Part shown: in pieces, positions 24,055-31,049 of the stretch | How positions within the stretch are numbered: position 1 is the stretch's first letter | How the letters are laid out: each line of letters begins with the position of its first letter | Assembly: GCA_964478415.1 (NCBI GenBank) | Contig: CAYZII010000017.1 | Span: 1 to 31,049, forward strand | DNA length: 31,049 nt | Source: Sulfuricystis sp964478415 | GTDB taxonomy: Bacteria > Pseudomonadota > Gammaproteobacteria > Burkholderiales > Rhodocyclaceae | Direction: 5' to 3' | Translations under genes and position numbers: made by a program | Notes under the pieces: generated by a model | Told to the model about the DNA's origin: nothing | What the model saw: the letters and a program-made list of their open reading frames with translations, nothing else | Databases searched by the model: none

Positions 24055-25412
24055 GTCGCCCCCGCCATCAACCGGGTATGGAAAGTGCTGCCCTGCCACT
24101 GCACCTCGGGCGGCACCAGACATTTCTTGTGTTCGATGTGGTAAGCAAATTCATCGCGGAAATGCTTGACGAAACCGATCACCGGCAACGCCGCGGCATC
24201 GCCGAGGGCGCAGATCGTCCGCCCCATGATGTTTTTCGCCACGTCATCGAGCAACTCGAGATCCTCTGGCCGGCCTTGGCCGTGTTCGATACGGTGGATC
24301 ATCTTGTAGAGCCAGCCCGTGCCTTCCCGGCACGGCGTGCATTGACCGCAGGATTCCTCGTGATAGAAGCGGGACAGGCGCTCCAGCGCCTTGACCATAC
24401 AGACGGTCTCGTCCATCACGATCACCGCACCGGAGCCGAGCATCGAGCCTGCCTTGGCGATCGAGTCATAATCGAGCGTACATTCCATGATGATCTCTGC
24501 GGGCAACACCGGCGCCGAGGAGCCGCCGGGAATCACCGCCTTGAGCTTGCGCCCGCCGCGCATGCCGCCAGCCATTTCGAGCAGTTTCGCGAACGGGGTG
24601 CCCAGAGGTACTTCGTAATTGCCGGGTTTATTGACATGGCCGGACACCGAGAAAAGCTTGGTACCGCCATTGTTCGGCTTGCCGAGATCGAGGAAGGCCT
24701 GGCCGCCATTACGGATGATCCAGGGAATCGAGGCAAACGACTCGGTGTTGTTGATCGTCGTCGGACAGCCATAGAGGCCGACATTGGCCGGAAAGGGCGG
24801 CTTATAACGTGGCTGGCCTTTCTTGCCCTCGATCGATTCGAGCAGCGCCGTCTCCTCACCGCAGATGTAGGCGCCCCAGCCATGATGGGCATGGAGTTCG
24901 AAATCGAACCCTGAACCGAGAATATTCCTGCCCAGATAACCGGCGGCACGCGCCTCGTCGAGAGCTTCCTCGAAGCGTTGATAGAGCTCGAAGATCTCGC
25001 CGTGGATGTAGTTGTAGCCCCGCTGCGCGCCCATCGCATATGCGGCGATGATCATGCCTTCGATCACGGCATGCGGATCGCAACGCAAGATATCACGATC
25101 CTTGAAGGTACCGGGCTCGCCCTCGTCGCTGTTGCAGACGATGTATTTCTCGACCGCGGTCTTCGGCATGAAACTCCATTTCAGGCCGGTCGGGAAGCCC
25201 GCACCGCCACGGCCGCGCAGCACCGAGGTCTTCACTTCGGCGATCACCTGTTCCGGAGTCATTTTCTCGGCGAACACTTTTTTGAGCGCCTGATAGCCGC
25301 CGCGCGCCTCGTAATCCTTGAGCCGCCAGCCGGAATCCCGCCCCAGATCACGCACATCAGGACGTTGCCAGCCGGCAGTCAGGGTCGGATGGATGCTGTC
25401 GAGAATCGCCAT
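24048..25412 (-). CDS. nuoF: NADH-quinone oxidoreductase subunit F
   Basis: NADH- and FMN-binding subunit where electrons enter complex I, 454 aa. The glycine-rich LRGRGGAGFPTGLKW at about 66-79 and CNSDEGEPGTFKDR form the nucleotide site. Cluster N3 ligands are C355, C358, C361 (SCGQCTPCREG) and C401 (ICALGDAA). The start at 25412 directly follows the nuoE stop with no gap. Confidence 0.98.
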   Translation of the reverse strand: MAILDSIHPTLTAGWQRPDVRDLGRDSGWRLKDYEARGGYQALKKVFAEKMTPEQVIAEVKTSVLRGRGGAGFPTGLKWSFMPKTAVEKYIVCNSDEGEPGTFKDRDILRCDPHAVIEGMIIAAYAMGAQRGYNYIHGEIFELYQRFEEALDEARAAGYLGRNILGSGFDFELHAHHGWGAYICGEETALLESIEGKKGQPRYKPPFPANVGLYGCPTTINNTESFASIPWIIRNGGQAFLDLGKPNNGGTKLFSVSGHVNKPGNYEVPLGTPFAKLLEMAGGMRGGRKLKAVIPGGSSAPVLPAEIIMECTLDYDSIAKAGSMLGSGAVIVMDETVCMVKALERLSRFYHEESCGQCTPCREGTGWLYKMIHRIEHGQGRPEDLELLDDVAKNIMGRTICALGDAAALPVIGFVKHFRDEFAYHIEHKKCLVPPEVQWQGSTFHTRLMAGATC

Positions 25413-25904
25413 TTATTTGCACTCCGCCAGCAGCCGGTCGATTTCTTCCGGCGTCATGAAGCAGCGCATGTGGATGTCATTGACGAGCATCACCGGCGCA
25501 TCACCACAGGCGCCCATGCATTCGCCCTCCTTCAGCGTGAATCTGCCGTCCGGCGTGGTTTCGTTGAATTCGATGCCGAGCTTCTGTTTCAGATACTCGG
25601 CAGCATGTACACCACCGGAAAGGGCGCAGGGCAGATTGGTACACACGGTGATCTTGTACTTGCCGACCGGTGCCAGATCGTACATGTTGTAGAAGGTCGC
25701 CACCTCGTAGACGGCCATTTCCGCCAGACCGAGATATTTGGCGACGAAGGCGATCGTTTCCGGGGCCAGCCAGCCTTTTTCCTGCTGGGCGAGGCGCAGC
25801 GCCGCCATCACCGCCGATTGCTGCTGGCCGGAGGGATATTTCGCAACTTCACGGTCGATTTTCTGCAGGGTGGCTTCGCTCAGCATGGCTTGTCCCTGAA
25901 TCAT
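25413..25904 (-). CDS. nuoE: NADH-quinone oxidoreductase subunit E
   Basis: Thioredoxin-like [2Fe-2S] subunit (cluster N1a), 163 aa. Ligands are C88, C93, C129 and C133 in VCTNLPC and ECMGAC. The start at 25904 overlaps the nuoD stop by 4 nt (ATGA) and has GAGGTG about 6 nt upstream; an ATG at 25886 is an alternative that shortens the protein by six residues. Confidence 0.97.
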   Translation of the reverse strand: MIQGQAMLSEATLQKIDREVAKYPSGQQQSAVMAALRLAQQEKGWLAPETIAFVAKYLGLAEMAVYEVATFYNMYDLAPVGKYKITVCTNLPCALSGGVHAAEYLKQKLGIEFNETTPDGRFTLKEGECMGACGDAPVMLVNDIHMRCFMTPEEIDRLLAECK

Positions 25905-27154
25905 CTGTCCACCTCGCCGAACACGATGTCCAGCGTTCCGATGACGGTCACCACGTCGGCGATCATGTGGCCACGCACCATCTCATTCAATGCGGAAACA
26001 TTCTGGAAAGCCGGCGAGCGCACCTTAACGCGATAAGGCTTGTTGGCACCATCGGAAATCATATACACGCCCAACTCCCCTTTCGGAGACTCGATCGCAG
26101 CATAGGTTTCGCCCGCCGGCACATGGATGCCTTCGGAAAAGAGCTTGAAATGGTGAATCAGCTCTTCCATGCTGGCCTTCATCTTTTCACGCTTCGGCGG
26201 CGCGACCTTCGGGTTGTCGGTCATCACCGGGCCAGGATTCTGGCGCAGCCACTCCACGCACTGCTTGACGATGCGATTTGACTGGCGCATCTCTTCCATG
26301 CGCACGAGATAACGGTCGTAGCAGTCGCCATTGACGCCGACCGGGATATCGAACTCGAGCCGGTCATAGACCAAGTAGGGCTGCTTCTTGCGCAAATCCC
26401 AGGCGATCCCCGAGCCGCGCAGCATCGGCCCGGTGAGGCCAAGCTGCAGTGCTCGCTCCGGCGATACGACGCCGATCCCGACGGTGCGCTGTTTCCAGAT
26501 GCGGTTGTTGGTGAGTAGCGTTTCGTATTCGTCGAGATAGCGCGGCAGACGTTGCGTGAAATCGTCGATGAAATCGAGCAGCGAACCTTCGCGCGCGGCA
26601 TTCAGCTCCTTGACGGTCTTCTCGTCCTTGAACTGGTTGACCGTGTATTTGGGCATCGAGTCCGGCAGATCGCGATAGACGCCGCCGGGACGATAATAGG
26701 CACCATGCATGCGCGCGCCGGAAACGGCTTCCAGCATGTCGAGGATGTCCTCGCGCTCGCGGAAGGTATAGAGCACCATCGCCATCGCGCCGATGTCGAG
26801 CGCATGGGTGCCGAGGTTGAAGAGGTGGTGGAAGATGCGCGTCAGCTCGTCGAACATCACACGGATGTATTGGGCGCGGATCGGCACTTCGACACCCAGC
26901 AGTTTCTCGACCGCCAGGCAGAAAGGATGCTCGTTGATGAACATCGCCGTGTAATCCATACGATCCATGTAGGGCATCCCTTGGACCCAGGTGCGATGTT
27001 CCATCAGCTTTTCGCTCGCCCGGTGCAGAAAACCGATGTGAGGATCGGCACGCACCACCACTTCGCCGTCGAGCTCCAGCACGAGACGCAGCACACCATG
27101 GGTGGCCGGGTGCTGCGGCCCCATGTTGACCGTATAGTTCTTGATCTCAGCCAC
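25901..27154 (-). CDS. nuoD: NADH-quinone oxidoreductase subunit D
   Basis: Quinone-site subunit related to the large subunit of [NiFe] hydrogenases, 417 aa. Family motifs: NMGPQHPATHGVLRL, RADPHIGFLHRASEKLME, MPYMDRMDYTAM, and the C-terminal end DIVFGEVDR. The start codon is GTG at 27154 (MAEIKNYTVN), overlapping the end of nuoC by 8 nt; the next ATG would remove the conserved N-terminus. Confidence 0.97.
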   Translation of the reverse strand: MAEIKNYTVNMGPQHPATHGVLRLVLELDGEVVVRADPHIGFLHRASEKLMEHRTWVQGMPYMDRMDYTAMFINEHPFCLAVEKLLGVEVPIRAQYIRVMFDELTRIFHHLFNLGTHALDIGAMAMVLYTFREREDILDMLEAVSGARMHGAYYRPGGVYRDLPDSMPKYTVNQFKDEKTVKELNAAREGSLLDFIDDFTQRLPRYLDEYETLLTNNRIWKQRTVGIGVVSPERALQLGLTGPMLRGSGIAWDLRKKQPYLVYDRLEFDIPVGVNGDCYDRYLVRMEEMRQSNRIVKQCVEWLRQNPGPVMTDNPKVAPPKREKMKASMEELIHHFKLFSEGIHVPAGETYAAIESPKGELGVYMISDGANKPYRVKVRSPAFQNVSALNEMVRGHMIADVVTVIGTLDIVFGEVDR

Positions 27155-27776
27155 GGTCGTCGCTCACCTTTCCATAGTTTTCTTCGCGGATGATGCGCGG
27201 GGTCACCTCGCGCGGCTCGATGGTCACCGGCTGGTAGATCACGCGCCGCTGTTCCGGGTCGTAGCGCATCTCGACATAGCCATGCACCGGGAAATCCTTG
27301 CGGAAGGGATGGCCGACGAAACCATAATCGGTCAGAATGCGCCGCAGGTCGTCATGCCCTTCGAACAGGATGCCGAACAGGTCAAAAGCTTCACGCTCGA
27401 ACCAGTTGGCGCTGCTCCACAGCGGCGTCAGCGAGGCGACGACTGGAAAGGCGTCATCCGGCGCGAATACGCGCAGCCGCAAACGCCAGTTGTGGGTCAA
27501 TGAGAGCAGATGGCTGACGGCGGCGAAGCGCGGCGAACGTCCCTCGCCGGCATCGACCACATCGGTCCGGCCATAACTCAGATAGTCGACGCCGCACAGG
27601 TCGAGCAATTGCTCGAAACGCAAATCGGGATGATCGCGCAGCGTCTTGGCGACTTCGAAATAATCCTGGCTGGCGACTTCAAGGGTCACCTCTCCACGTG
27701 CCACGGCGAGATTCTGGATGCGTCCGGCAAAGATTTCGTTCAGATGTTTGCACAGCCGTTCCAGCTTGACGCTCAT
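27147..27776 (-). CDS. nuoC: NADH-quinone oxidoreductase subunit C
   Basis: 30-kDa peripheral-arm subunit, 209 aa, separate from NuoD rather than fused as in E. coli. Conserved parts are LCGVDYL, WSSANWFEREAFDLFGILFEGHDDLRRILTDYGF (split across the NuoB/NuoD interface region) and GHPFRKDFPV. It starts 33 nt after nuoB. Confidence 0.97.
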   Translation of the reverse strand: MSVKLERLCKHLNEIFAGRIQNLAVARGEVTLEVASQDYFEVAKTLRDHPDLRFEQLLDLCGVDYLSYGRTDVVDAGEGRSPRFAAVSHLLSLTHNWRLRLRVFAPDDAFPVVASLTPLWSSANWFEREAFDLFGILFEGHDDLRRILTDYGFVGHPFRKDFPVHGYVEMRYDPEQRRVIYQPVTIEPREVTPRIIREENYGKVSDDRG

Positions 27777-27809
27777 GGTGATTCCGTGGGGGTTGAATGA
27801 AGCAGCAGA

Positions 27810-28286
27810 TTAACGGGCGATGGTACAGGTGCGCTGGATCTTGTTCTGCAGCTGGATGATGCCGTAGAGCAGCGCCTCCGGCGTCGGTGGGCAGCCCGGC
27901 ACGTAAATATCGACCGGAATGACCCGATCACAGCCGCGCAATACGGAATAGGAGTAATGGTAATAGCCGCCGCCATTGGCGCAGGAACCCATCGAAATCA
28001 CCCAACGCGGCTCGGCCATCTGGTCATAGACACGCCGCATCGCCGGCGCCATCTTGTTCGTCACGGTGCCGGCGACGATCATCACGTCGGATTGACGCGG
28101 GCTGGGACGGAACACCACGCCGAAGCGATCGAGATCGTAACGCGACACACCGGTATGGATCATTTCGATCGCACAACAGGCCAATCCGAAGGTCATCGGC
28201 CAGAGCGAACCGGTACGCGTCCAGTTGATGATCTTGTCGAGCGTGGTGGTGACGAAACCTTCCTGCAATACGCCTTCGATGCTCAC
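27810..28286 (-). CDS. nuoB: NADH-quinone oxidoreductase subunit B
   Basis: PSST subunit that holds the terminal cluster N2, which reduces quinone. It has 158 aa. Ligands are the tandem C37-C38 (FGLACCAIEM), C102 (GSCANGGG) and C132 (PGCPPTPEAL). The start codon is GTG at 28286, with GGGAG about 7 nt upstream, formed partly by the last codons of nuoA; it lies 4 nt after the nuoA stop. Confidence 0.98.
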   Translation of the reverse strand: MSIEGVLQEGFVTTTLDKIINWTRTGSLWPMTFGLACCAIEMIHTGVSRYDLDRFGVVFRPSPRQSDVMIVAGTVTNKMAPAMRRVYDQMAEPRWVISMGSCANGGGYYHYSYSVLRGCDRVIPVDIYVPGCPPTPEALLYGIIQLQNKIQRTCTIAR

Positions 28287-28290
28287 TCGC

Positions 28291-28671
28291 TCACTCCCAG
28301 TCGAGGGCGCCTTTCAGCCAGGCCCAGATGAATCCGACCACGAGGATGCCCAGGAAGATGAACATCTCGATGAAACCGAAGGAGCGCACAGCAGGATTCT
28401 CCACCGCGACGAACTCCTGGTAGATCGCTGCCCACGGGAACATGTAGGCAACTTCCAGATCGAAGATGATGAAGGCGATCGCGATCAGATAGTAGCGCAC
28501 ATCGAACTTCATACGCGCATCTTCGAAAGCGCTGAAGCCGCATTCGTAGGGGGAAAGCTTGTCTGGATCCGGGCGATGCGGGCCGACGAGACGCCCGATG
28601 ATGATCGGCACGCAAGCAAAGATTAGGGCAACGAAGATGAATACCAGGATGGGGAAATAGTTTTCCAGCAT
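28291..28671 (-). CDS. nuoA: NADH-quinone oxidoreductase subunit A
   Basis: Small membrane subunit of complex I (126 aa, three helices) and first gene of the operon. The conserved loop SPYECGF is at about residue 40-46 and FDVRYYLIAIAFIIFDLEVAYMFPW follows with the acidic helix 2 residues. A G-rich ribosome site lies 7-11 nt before the ATG. tRNA-Leu ends 54 nt upstream on the same strand, and no strong separate promoter is visible in that gap. Confidence 0.97.
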   Translation of the reverse strand: MLENYFPILVFIFVALIFACVPIIIGRLVGPHRPDPDKLSPYECGFSAFEDARMKFDVRYYLIAIAFIIFDLEVAYMFPWAAIYQEFVAVENPAVRSFGFIEMFIFLGILVVGFIWAWLKGALDWE

Positions 28672-28725
28672 TCAGCAACCCCCAACTACCAATCGACTCA
28701 TGGTCATTGCCCTTTTTGTTATCCC

Positions 28726-28810
28726 TGGTGCCGACGGCGAGACTCGAACTCGCACAGCTTTCGCCACTACCCCCTCAAGATAGCGTGTCTACCAATTCCA
28801 CCACGTCGGC
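28726..28810 (-). tRNA. tRNA-Leu(GAG)
   Basis: An 85-nt class II tRNA on the minus strand with encoded CCA. Acceptor stem GCCGACG/CGTCGGC is perfect. The anticodon stem CTATC/GGTAG holds TTGAGGG (anticodon GAG); the D arm, a variable arm and the TTCGAGT T loop are present. It sits between secG and nuoA on the same strand, as in other betaproteobacteria. Confidence 0.96.
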
Positions 28811-28902
28811 TTGGTCATGCCGTCCTTTGGGGCGTATGCCGCACCTCGGGACGGGCTCAACTCAGCAGGCGGGATTTTAACCGTATTCCCTGCCCGTTTG
28901 CG

Positions 28903-29265
28903 TCACTTCGGAATATTTTTCGCTTTCGAATCGTCGGCGGCCTCTGGTTGTTGCGCCGGAGCCGCCGGGGCGGTCGACTCGGTCTTCACTGTGTCGACGA
29001 CGCTTCCGCCCGGTGCAGCCGTTGGCCGCTGCCCCACCATGTAGGTCAGCGATAGACTGGTGATGAAGAAAATCGTCGCCAGCACTGCGGTCGAACGCGA
29101 TAGGAAGTTGGCCGATCCGGTCGCACCGAACAGACTGCCCGAGGCCCCGCTACCGAAGGCTGCCCCCATGTCGGCACCCTTGCCATGCTGGAGCAGCACG
29201 AGGCCGATCACCGCGAGGCCGACGAGGATATGCACGGTCAGTGTGATGGCGAACAGAATCCCCAT
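28903..29265 (-). CDS. secG: Protein-export membrane protein SecG
   Basis: Accessory subunit of the SecYEG translocon that speeds preprotein translocation. It has 120 aa with two transmembrane helices (about 3-23 and 56-75) flanking the conserved GKGADMGAAFGSGASGSLFG loop, of which LLQHGKGAD and SANFLSR are typical. The C-terminal 40 residues are a Pro/Ala/Lys-rich low-complexity tail. The start at 29265 has AAGGAAA upstream, overlapping the tpiA stop; the gap to tpiA is 10 nt, indicating one transcript. Confidence 0.97.
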   Translation of the reverse strand: MGILFAITLTVHILVGLAVIGLVLLQHGKGADMGAAFGSGASGSLFGATGSANFLSRSTAVLATIFFITSLSLTYMVGQRPTAAPGGSVVDTVKTESTAPAAPAQQPEAADDSKAKNIPK

Positions 29266-29275
29266 AAGATTTCCT

Positions 29276-30025
29276 TTAGCACGCTGCGGCGCAGATTGCC
29301 ACGAAATCGGCCGCCACCAAGGATGCGCCGCCGATCAGCCCGCCATCGATGTCGGGTTGTTGCATCAGCTCGCGCGCATTGGCCGGCTTCATGCTACCAC
29401 CATAAAGGATGCGCAGGCCATCGGCCACCACGGCATCTTCCCGAGCCACCCGCTGACGGATCAGGGCGTGTACTTCCTGTGCCTGTCCGGGTGTCGCGGT
29501 GCGCCCGGTACCGATCGCCCACACCGGCTCGTAAGCAATCACCATGCCGGCCAGCGCCGTGATACCGCAACGGTGAATCACGGCATCCATCTGCCGGATG
29601 ACGACCTCGGCGGTGATATTGCGCTCACGCTCATCGAGGGTCTCGCCGACACAGACGATCGGCGTCAAACCGGCTTTCAGCGCCGCTTCCGACTTCGCGG
29701 CAACGATCGCATCGCTCTCGCCATAATAGCTGCGCCGCTCGGAATGACCGACGATGACGTATTTGCAGCCGAAATCGAGAAGCATTGCGGCGCTCACTTC
29801 GCCGGTATAGGCGCCTTGCGCATGCTCCGAGACATCCTGGGCGCCCCAGGCGACATTGCTGCCGGTGAGCAGCTCCCTGGTTTGCGCCAGATAGGGGTAA
29901 GGCACGCACACAGCGACATCGATGTCCAGCGCGGCAACGCCGGCACGTACATCGCGGAGCAAATCGGCGTTGCTCTTCAGGCTGCCGTGCATCTTCCAAT
30001 TGCCGGCGACGAATTTCCTGCGCAT
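29276..30025 (-). CDS. tpiA: Triose-phosphate isomerase
   Basis: Glycolytic enzyme interconverting dihydroxyacetone phosphate and glyceraldehyde-3-phosphate. It has 249 aa from the ATG at 30025 (MRRKFVAGNWKMHG). Catalytic residues are N9, K11, H94 (GHSERR) and E166 (AYEPVWAIGTG); loop 6 GTGRTATPGQ and the phosphate-binding GGSMKP and GGLIGGASL are intact. The frame is open back to 30088, but that would extend over the promoter. secG follows after 10 nt. Confidence 0.98.
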   Translation of the reverse strand: MRRKFVAGNWKMHGSLKSNADLLRDVRAGVAALDIDVAVCVPYPYLAQTRELLTGSNVAWGAQDVSEHAQGAYTGEVSAAMLLDFGCKYVIVGHSERRSYYGESDAIVAAKSEAALKAGLTPIVCVGETLDERERNITAEVVIRQMDAVIHRCGITALAGMVIAYEPVWAIGTGRTATPGQAQEVHALIRQRVAREDAVVADGLRILYGGSMKPANARELMQQPDIDGGLIGGASLVAADFVAICAAAC

Positions 30026-30058
30026 CGTTCGTTGTTCCTGCGGGATCGAGAGGCGCGC

Positions 30059-30088
30059 ATTATAGTGATGGCTTTCCCGCAGCGTCAA
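30059..30088 (-). promoter_or_regulatory. Sigma-70 promoter of tpiA
   Basis: On the minus strand TTGACG (30088-30083), an 18-nt spacer and a perfect TATAAT (30064-30059) lie 34 nt before the tpiA ATG. It probably drives tpiA and secG and possibly reads on into tRNA-Leu and the nuo operon, since no terminator is evident between them. Confidence 0.8.
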
Positions 30089-30108
30089 TTTTCCAACGGA
30101 GCCGCTCC

Positions 30109-30879
30109 ATGTCCCAAATCATCACCGAGGTCCACGGCAAGGTGGGCCTAATCCGTATCAACCGCCCCGAGGCGCTCAACGCCCTCAATGACGATGTCAT
30201 GGATGCGCTTGCGGCCGCGCTGAGCGCTTTCGAGGGCGACAGTGCCATCGGCTGCATCGTGCTCACCGGCGACCAAAAGGCTTTCGCTGCCGGTGCCGAC
30301 ATCCGCGCAATGAAGGATTACGACTATATGGCCGCCTACCAGGGAGATTTCATCACGCGCAACTGGGAGCGCCTCAAGAGCTGCCGCAAGCCGGTGATCG
30401 CCGCGGTGGCCGGCTACGCCCTCGGGGGCGGTTGTGAACTGGCACTGATGTGTGACACGATCTACGCGGCGGAAAACGCCCGTTTCGGTCTTCCGGAAAT
30501 CAAGCTCGGCACCCTGCCCGGCGCCGGCGGCACACAGCGGCTGCCGCGCGCGGTCGGCAAAGCGAAGGCGATGGATCTGTGTCTGACCGGGCGCTTCATC
30601 GATGCCGCCGAGGCGGAGCGCTGCGGACTGGTCGCGCGTGTGTTCCCGACCGAAACGCTGCTCGAGGAAACCCTGGCCATCGCGCAGACGATTGCCAGTC
30701 ATTCCCTGCCGGTGTTGATGATGATCAAGGAGTCGATCAATCGCGCCTTCGAAACCTCTCTGGCCGAAGGATTGCTGTTCGAGCGGCGCACTTTCCACGC
30801 CTCGTTCGCGCTCGCAGACCAGAAGGAAGGGATGGCGGCCTTCCTCGAGAAGCGTCCGCCGCAGTTCAAGAACCGCTGA
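30109..30879 (+). CDS. Enoyl-CoA hydratase (crotonase family)
   Basis: Predicted to hydrate trans-2-enoyl-CoA to 3-hydroxyacyl-CoA in fatty-acid beta-oxidation or related acyl-CoA degradation. It has 256 aa. The oxyanion-hole segments are AFAAGADI at 59-65 and GYALGGGCELAL; both catalytic glutamates are present, Glu110 and Glu130 (GLPEIKLGTLPGAGG), with the 20-residue spacing of the rat enzyme. The closing FLEKRPPQFKNR fits short-chain enoyl-CoA hydratases. CGGAG about 8 nt upstream supports the ATG at 30109. It is divergent from tpiA; a TATAGT at 30061 might be its -10 but no -35 is convincing. The short-chain specificity is inferred. Confidence 0.93.
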   Translation: MSQIITEVHGKVGLIRINRPEALNALNDDVMDALAAALSAFEGDSAIGCIVLTGDQKAFAAGADIRAMKDYDYMAAYQGDFITRNWERLKSCRKPVIAAVAGYALGGGCELALMCDTIYAAENARFGLPEIKLGTLPGAGGTQRLPRAVGKAKAMDLCLTGRFIDAAEAERCGLVARVFPTETLLEETLAIAQTIASHSLPVLMMIKESINRAFETSLAEGLLFERRTFHASFALADQKEGMAAFLEKRPPQFKNR

Positions 30880-30937
30880 GCGAAACAGCGCTTTCGCCGC
30901 AGCGGCCGGTAGCGACGAAAAAGCGGCAAGCCATACT

Positions 30938-31049
30938 GGGCGCCGACTCATTTCGATAACGATAAGTCGGCGCTGGGGGAAAATGAGACGTCACGCCGGG
31001 CGCCAACTCACTTCGATAAGTCGGCGCTGGCGGAAAATGAGACGTCCCG
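30938..31049. repeat. Hairpin-containing direct repeat, two copies, running off the window edge
   Basis: Copy 1 is 30938-30997 and copy 2 is 30998 to the end. They share GGGCGCC(G/A)ACTCA, TTCGATAA, AGTCGGCGCTGG and GGAAAATGAGACGTC; copy 1 carries a 6-nt extra GATAAC-type duplication. Each unit folds: GCGCCGACT (30940-30948) pairs perfectly with AGTCGGCGC (30965-30973), with one mismatch in copy 2. A second, mutually exclusive pairing is CTCATTT (30947-30953) with AAATGAG (30981-30987). No ORF spans this part; the 58 nt between the hydratase stop and the repeat hold nothing I recognise. It may act as a terminator for the hydratase gene, or be one end of a longer repeat array. Confidence 0.7.

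Noticed and set aside
23017..24144. A 375-aa frame opposite nuoG, plus similar long frames opposite nuoF, nuoH and nuoL
   Set aside because: All lie fully antisense to conserved complex I genes and show no motifs; they reflect third-position GC bias.
30949..30966. Fur box in the terminal repeat
   Set aside because: Only a partial GATAA-GATAA similarity, no flanking iron gene, and the sequence is part of a repeated hairpin unit.
1..31049. CRISPR array, insertion sequence or prophage
   Set aside because: No regularly spaced repeats with unique spacers, no transposase or phage gene motifs were seen in either strand.

Overview
The window is a GC-rich, densely coded piece of a bacterial chromosome, most likely from a betaproteobacterium (Rhodocyclales- or Nitrosomonadales-like). 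That placement is an inference. It rests on the order tpiA, secG, tRNA-Leu, nuoA-N, on a phasin of the betaproteobacterial Phasin_2 type, and on the character of the NADH dehydrogenase subunits. No insertion sequence, phage gene, integrase or CRISPR array is visible.

Layout, left to right. (1) 1-566: tag, DNA-3-methyladenine glycosylase I, cut only at its first base. (2) 567-3146 (-): clpB, convergent with tag and preceded by a possible heat-shock promoter. (3) 3236-5438 (+): a fused propionate/acetate CoA-transferase and a phasin, pointing to short-chain acyl-CoA and polyhydroxyalkanoate metabolism. (4) 10914-5469 (-): a tightly coupled six-gene cluster, dinG-like helicase > permuted ATP-grasp protein > mobB > moeA > moaD > moaE. 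Adjacent genes overlap by 4-7 nt or lie 1-3 nt apart. Four genes make or insert molybdenum cofactor; the helicase and the ATP-grasp protein are unexpected company. (5) 11008-12279 (+): an O-acetylhomoserine sulfhydrylase-type PLP enzyme, ended by a perfect hairpin that also serves the opposing tRNA-Val(GAC). (6) 12534-13466 (+): a small YkgJ-type cysteine-cluster protein, a degenerate tRNA-Ser-like sequence, an intact tRNA-Ser(TGA) and a HicA-like protein without a HicB partner. (7) 13446-14126 (-): an unrecognised membrane-anchored protein just downstream of nuoN.

(8) 28671-14154 (-): the complete 14-gene respiratory complex I operon nuoA-nuoN in canonical order, with all expected Fe-S cysteines except the optional N7 cluster of NuoG. 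(9) Upstream of it on the same strand: tRNA-Leu(GAG), secG and tpiA, the last with a good sigma-70 promoter. (10) 30109-30879 (+): an enoyl-CoA hydratase divergent from tpiA. (11) 30938-31049: the start of a hairpin-containing direct repeat that runs off the window edge.

Most of the window is housekeeping: energy conservation, Moco synthesis, protein quality control and storage polymer metabolism. I do not see a clearly new defence or mobile system. The best leads are the circularly permuted ATP-grasp protein embedded in the Moco cluster, the decayed tRNA-Ser-like copy with its GNRA-capped arm, the HicA-like protein that lacks the usual catalytic histidine, and the terminal repeat.
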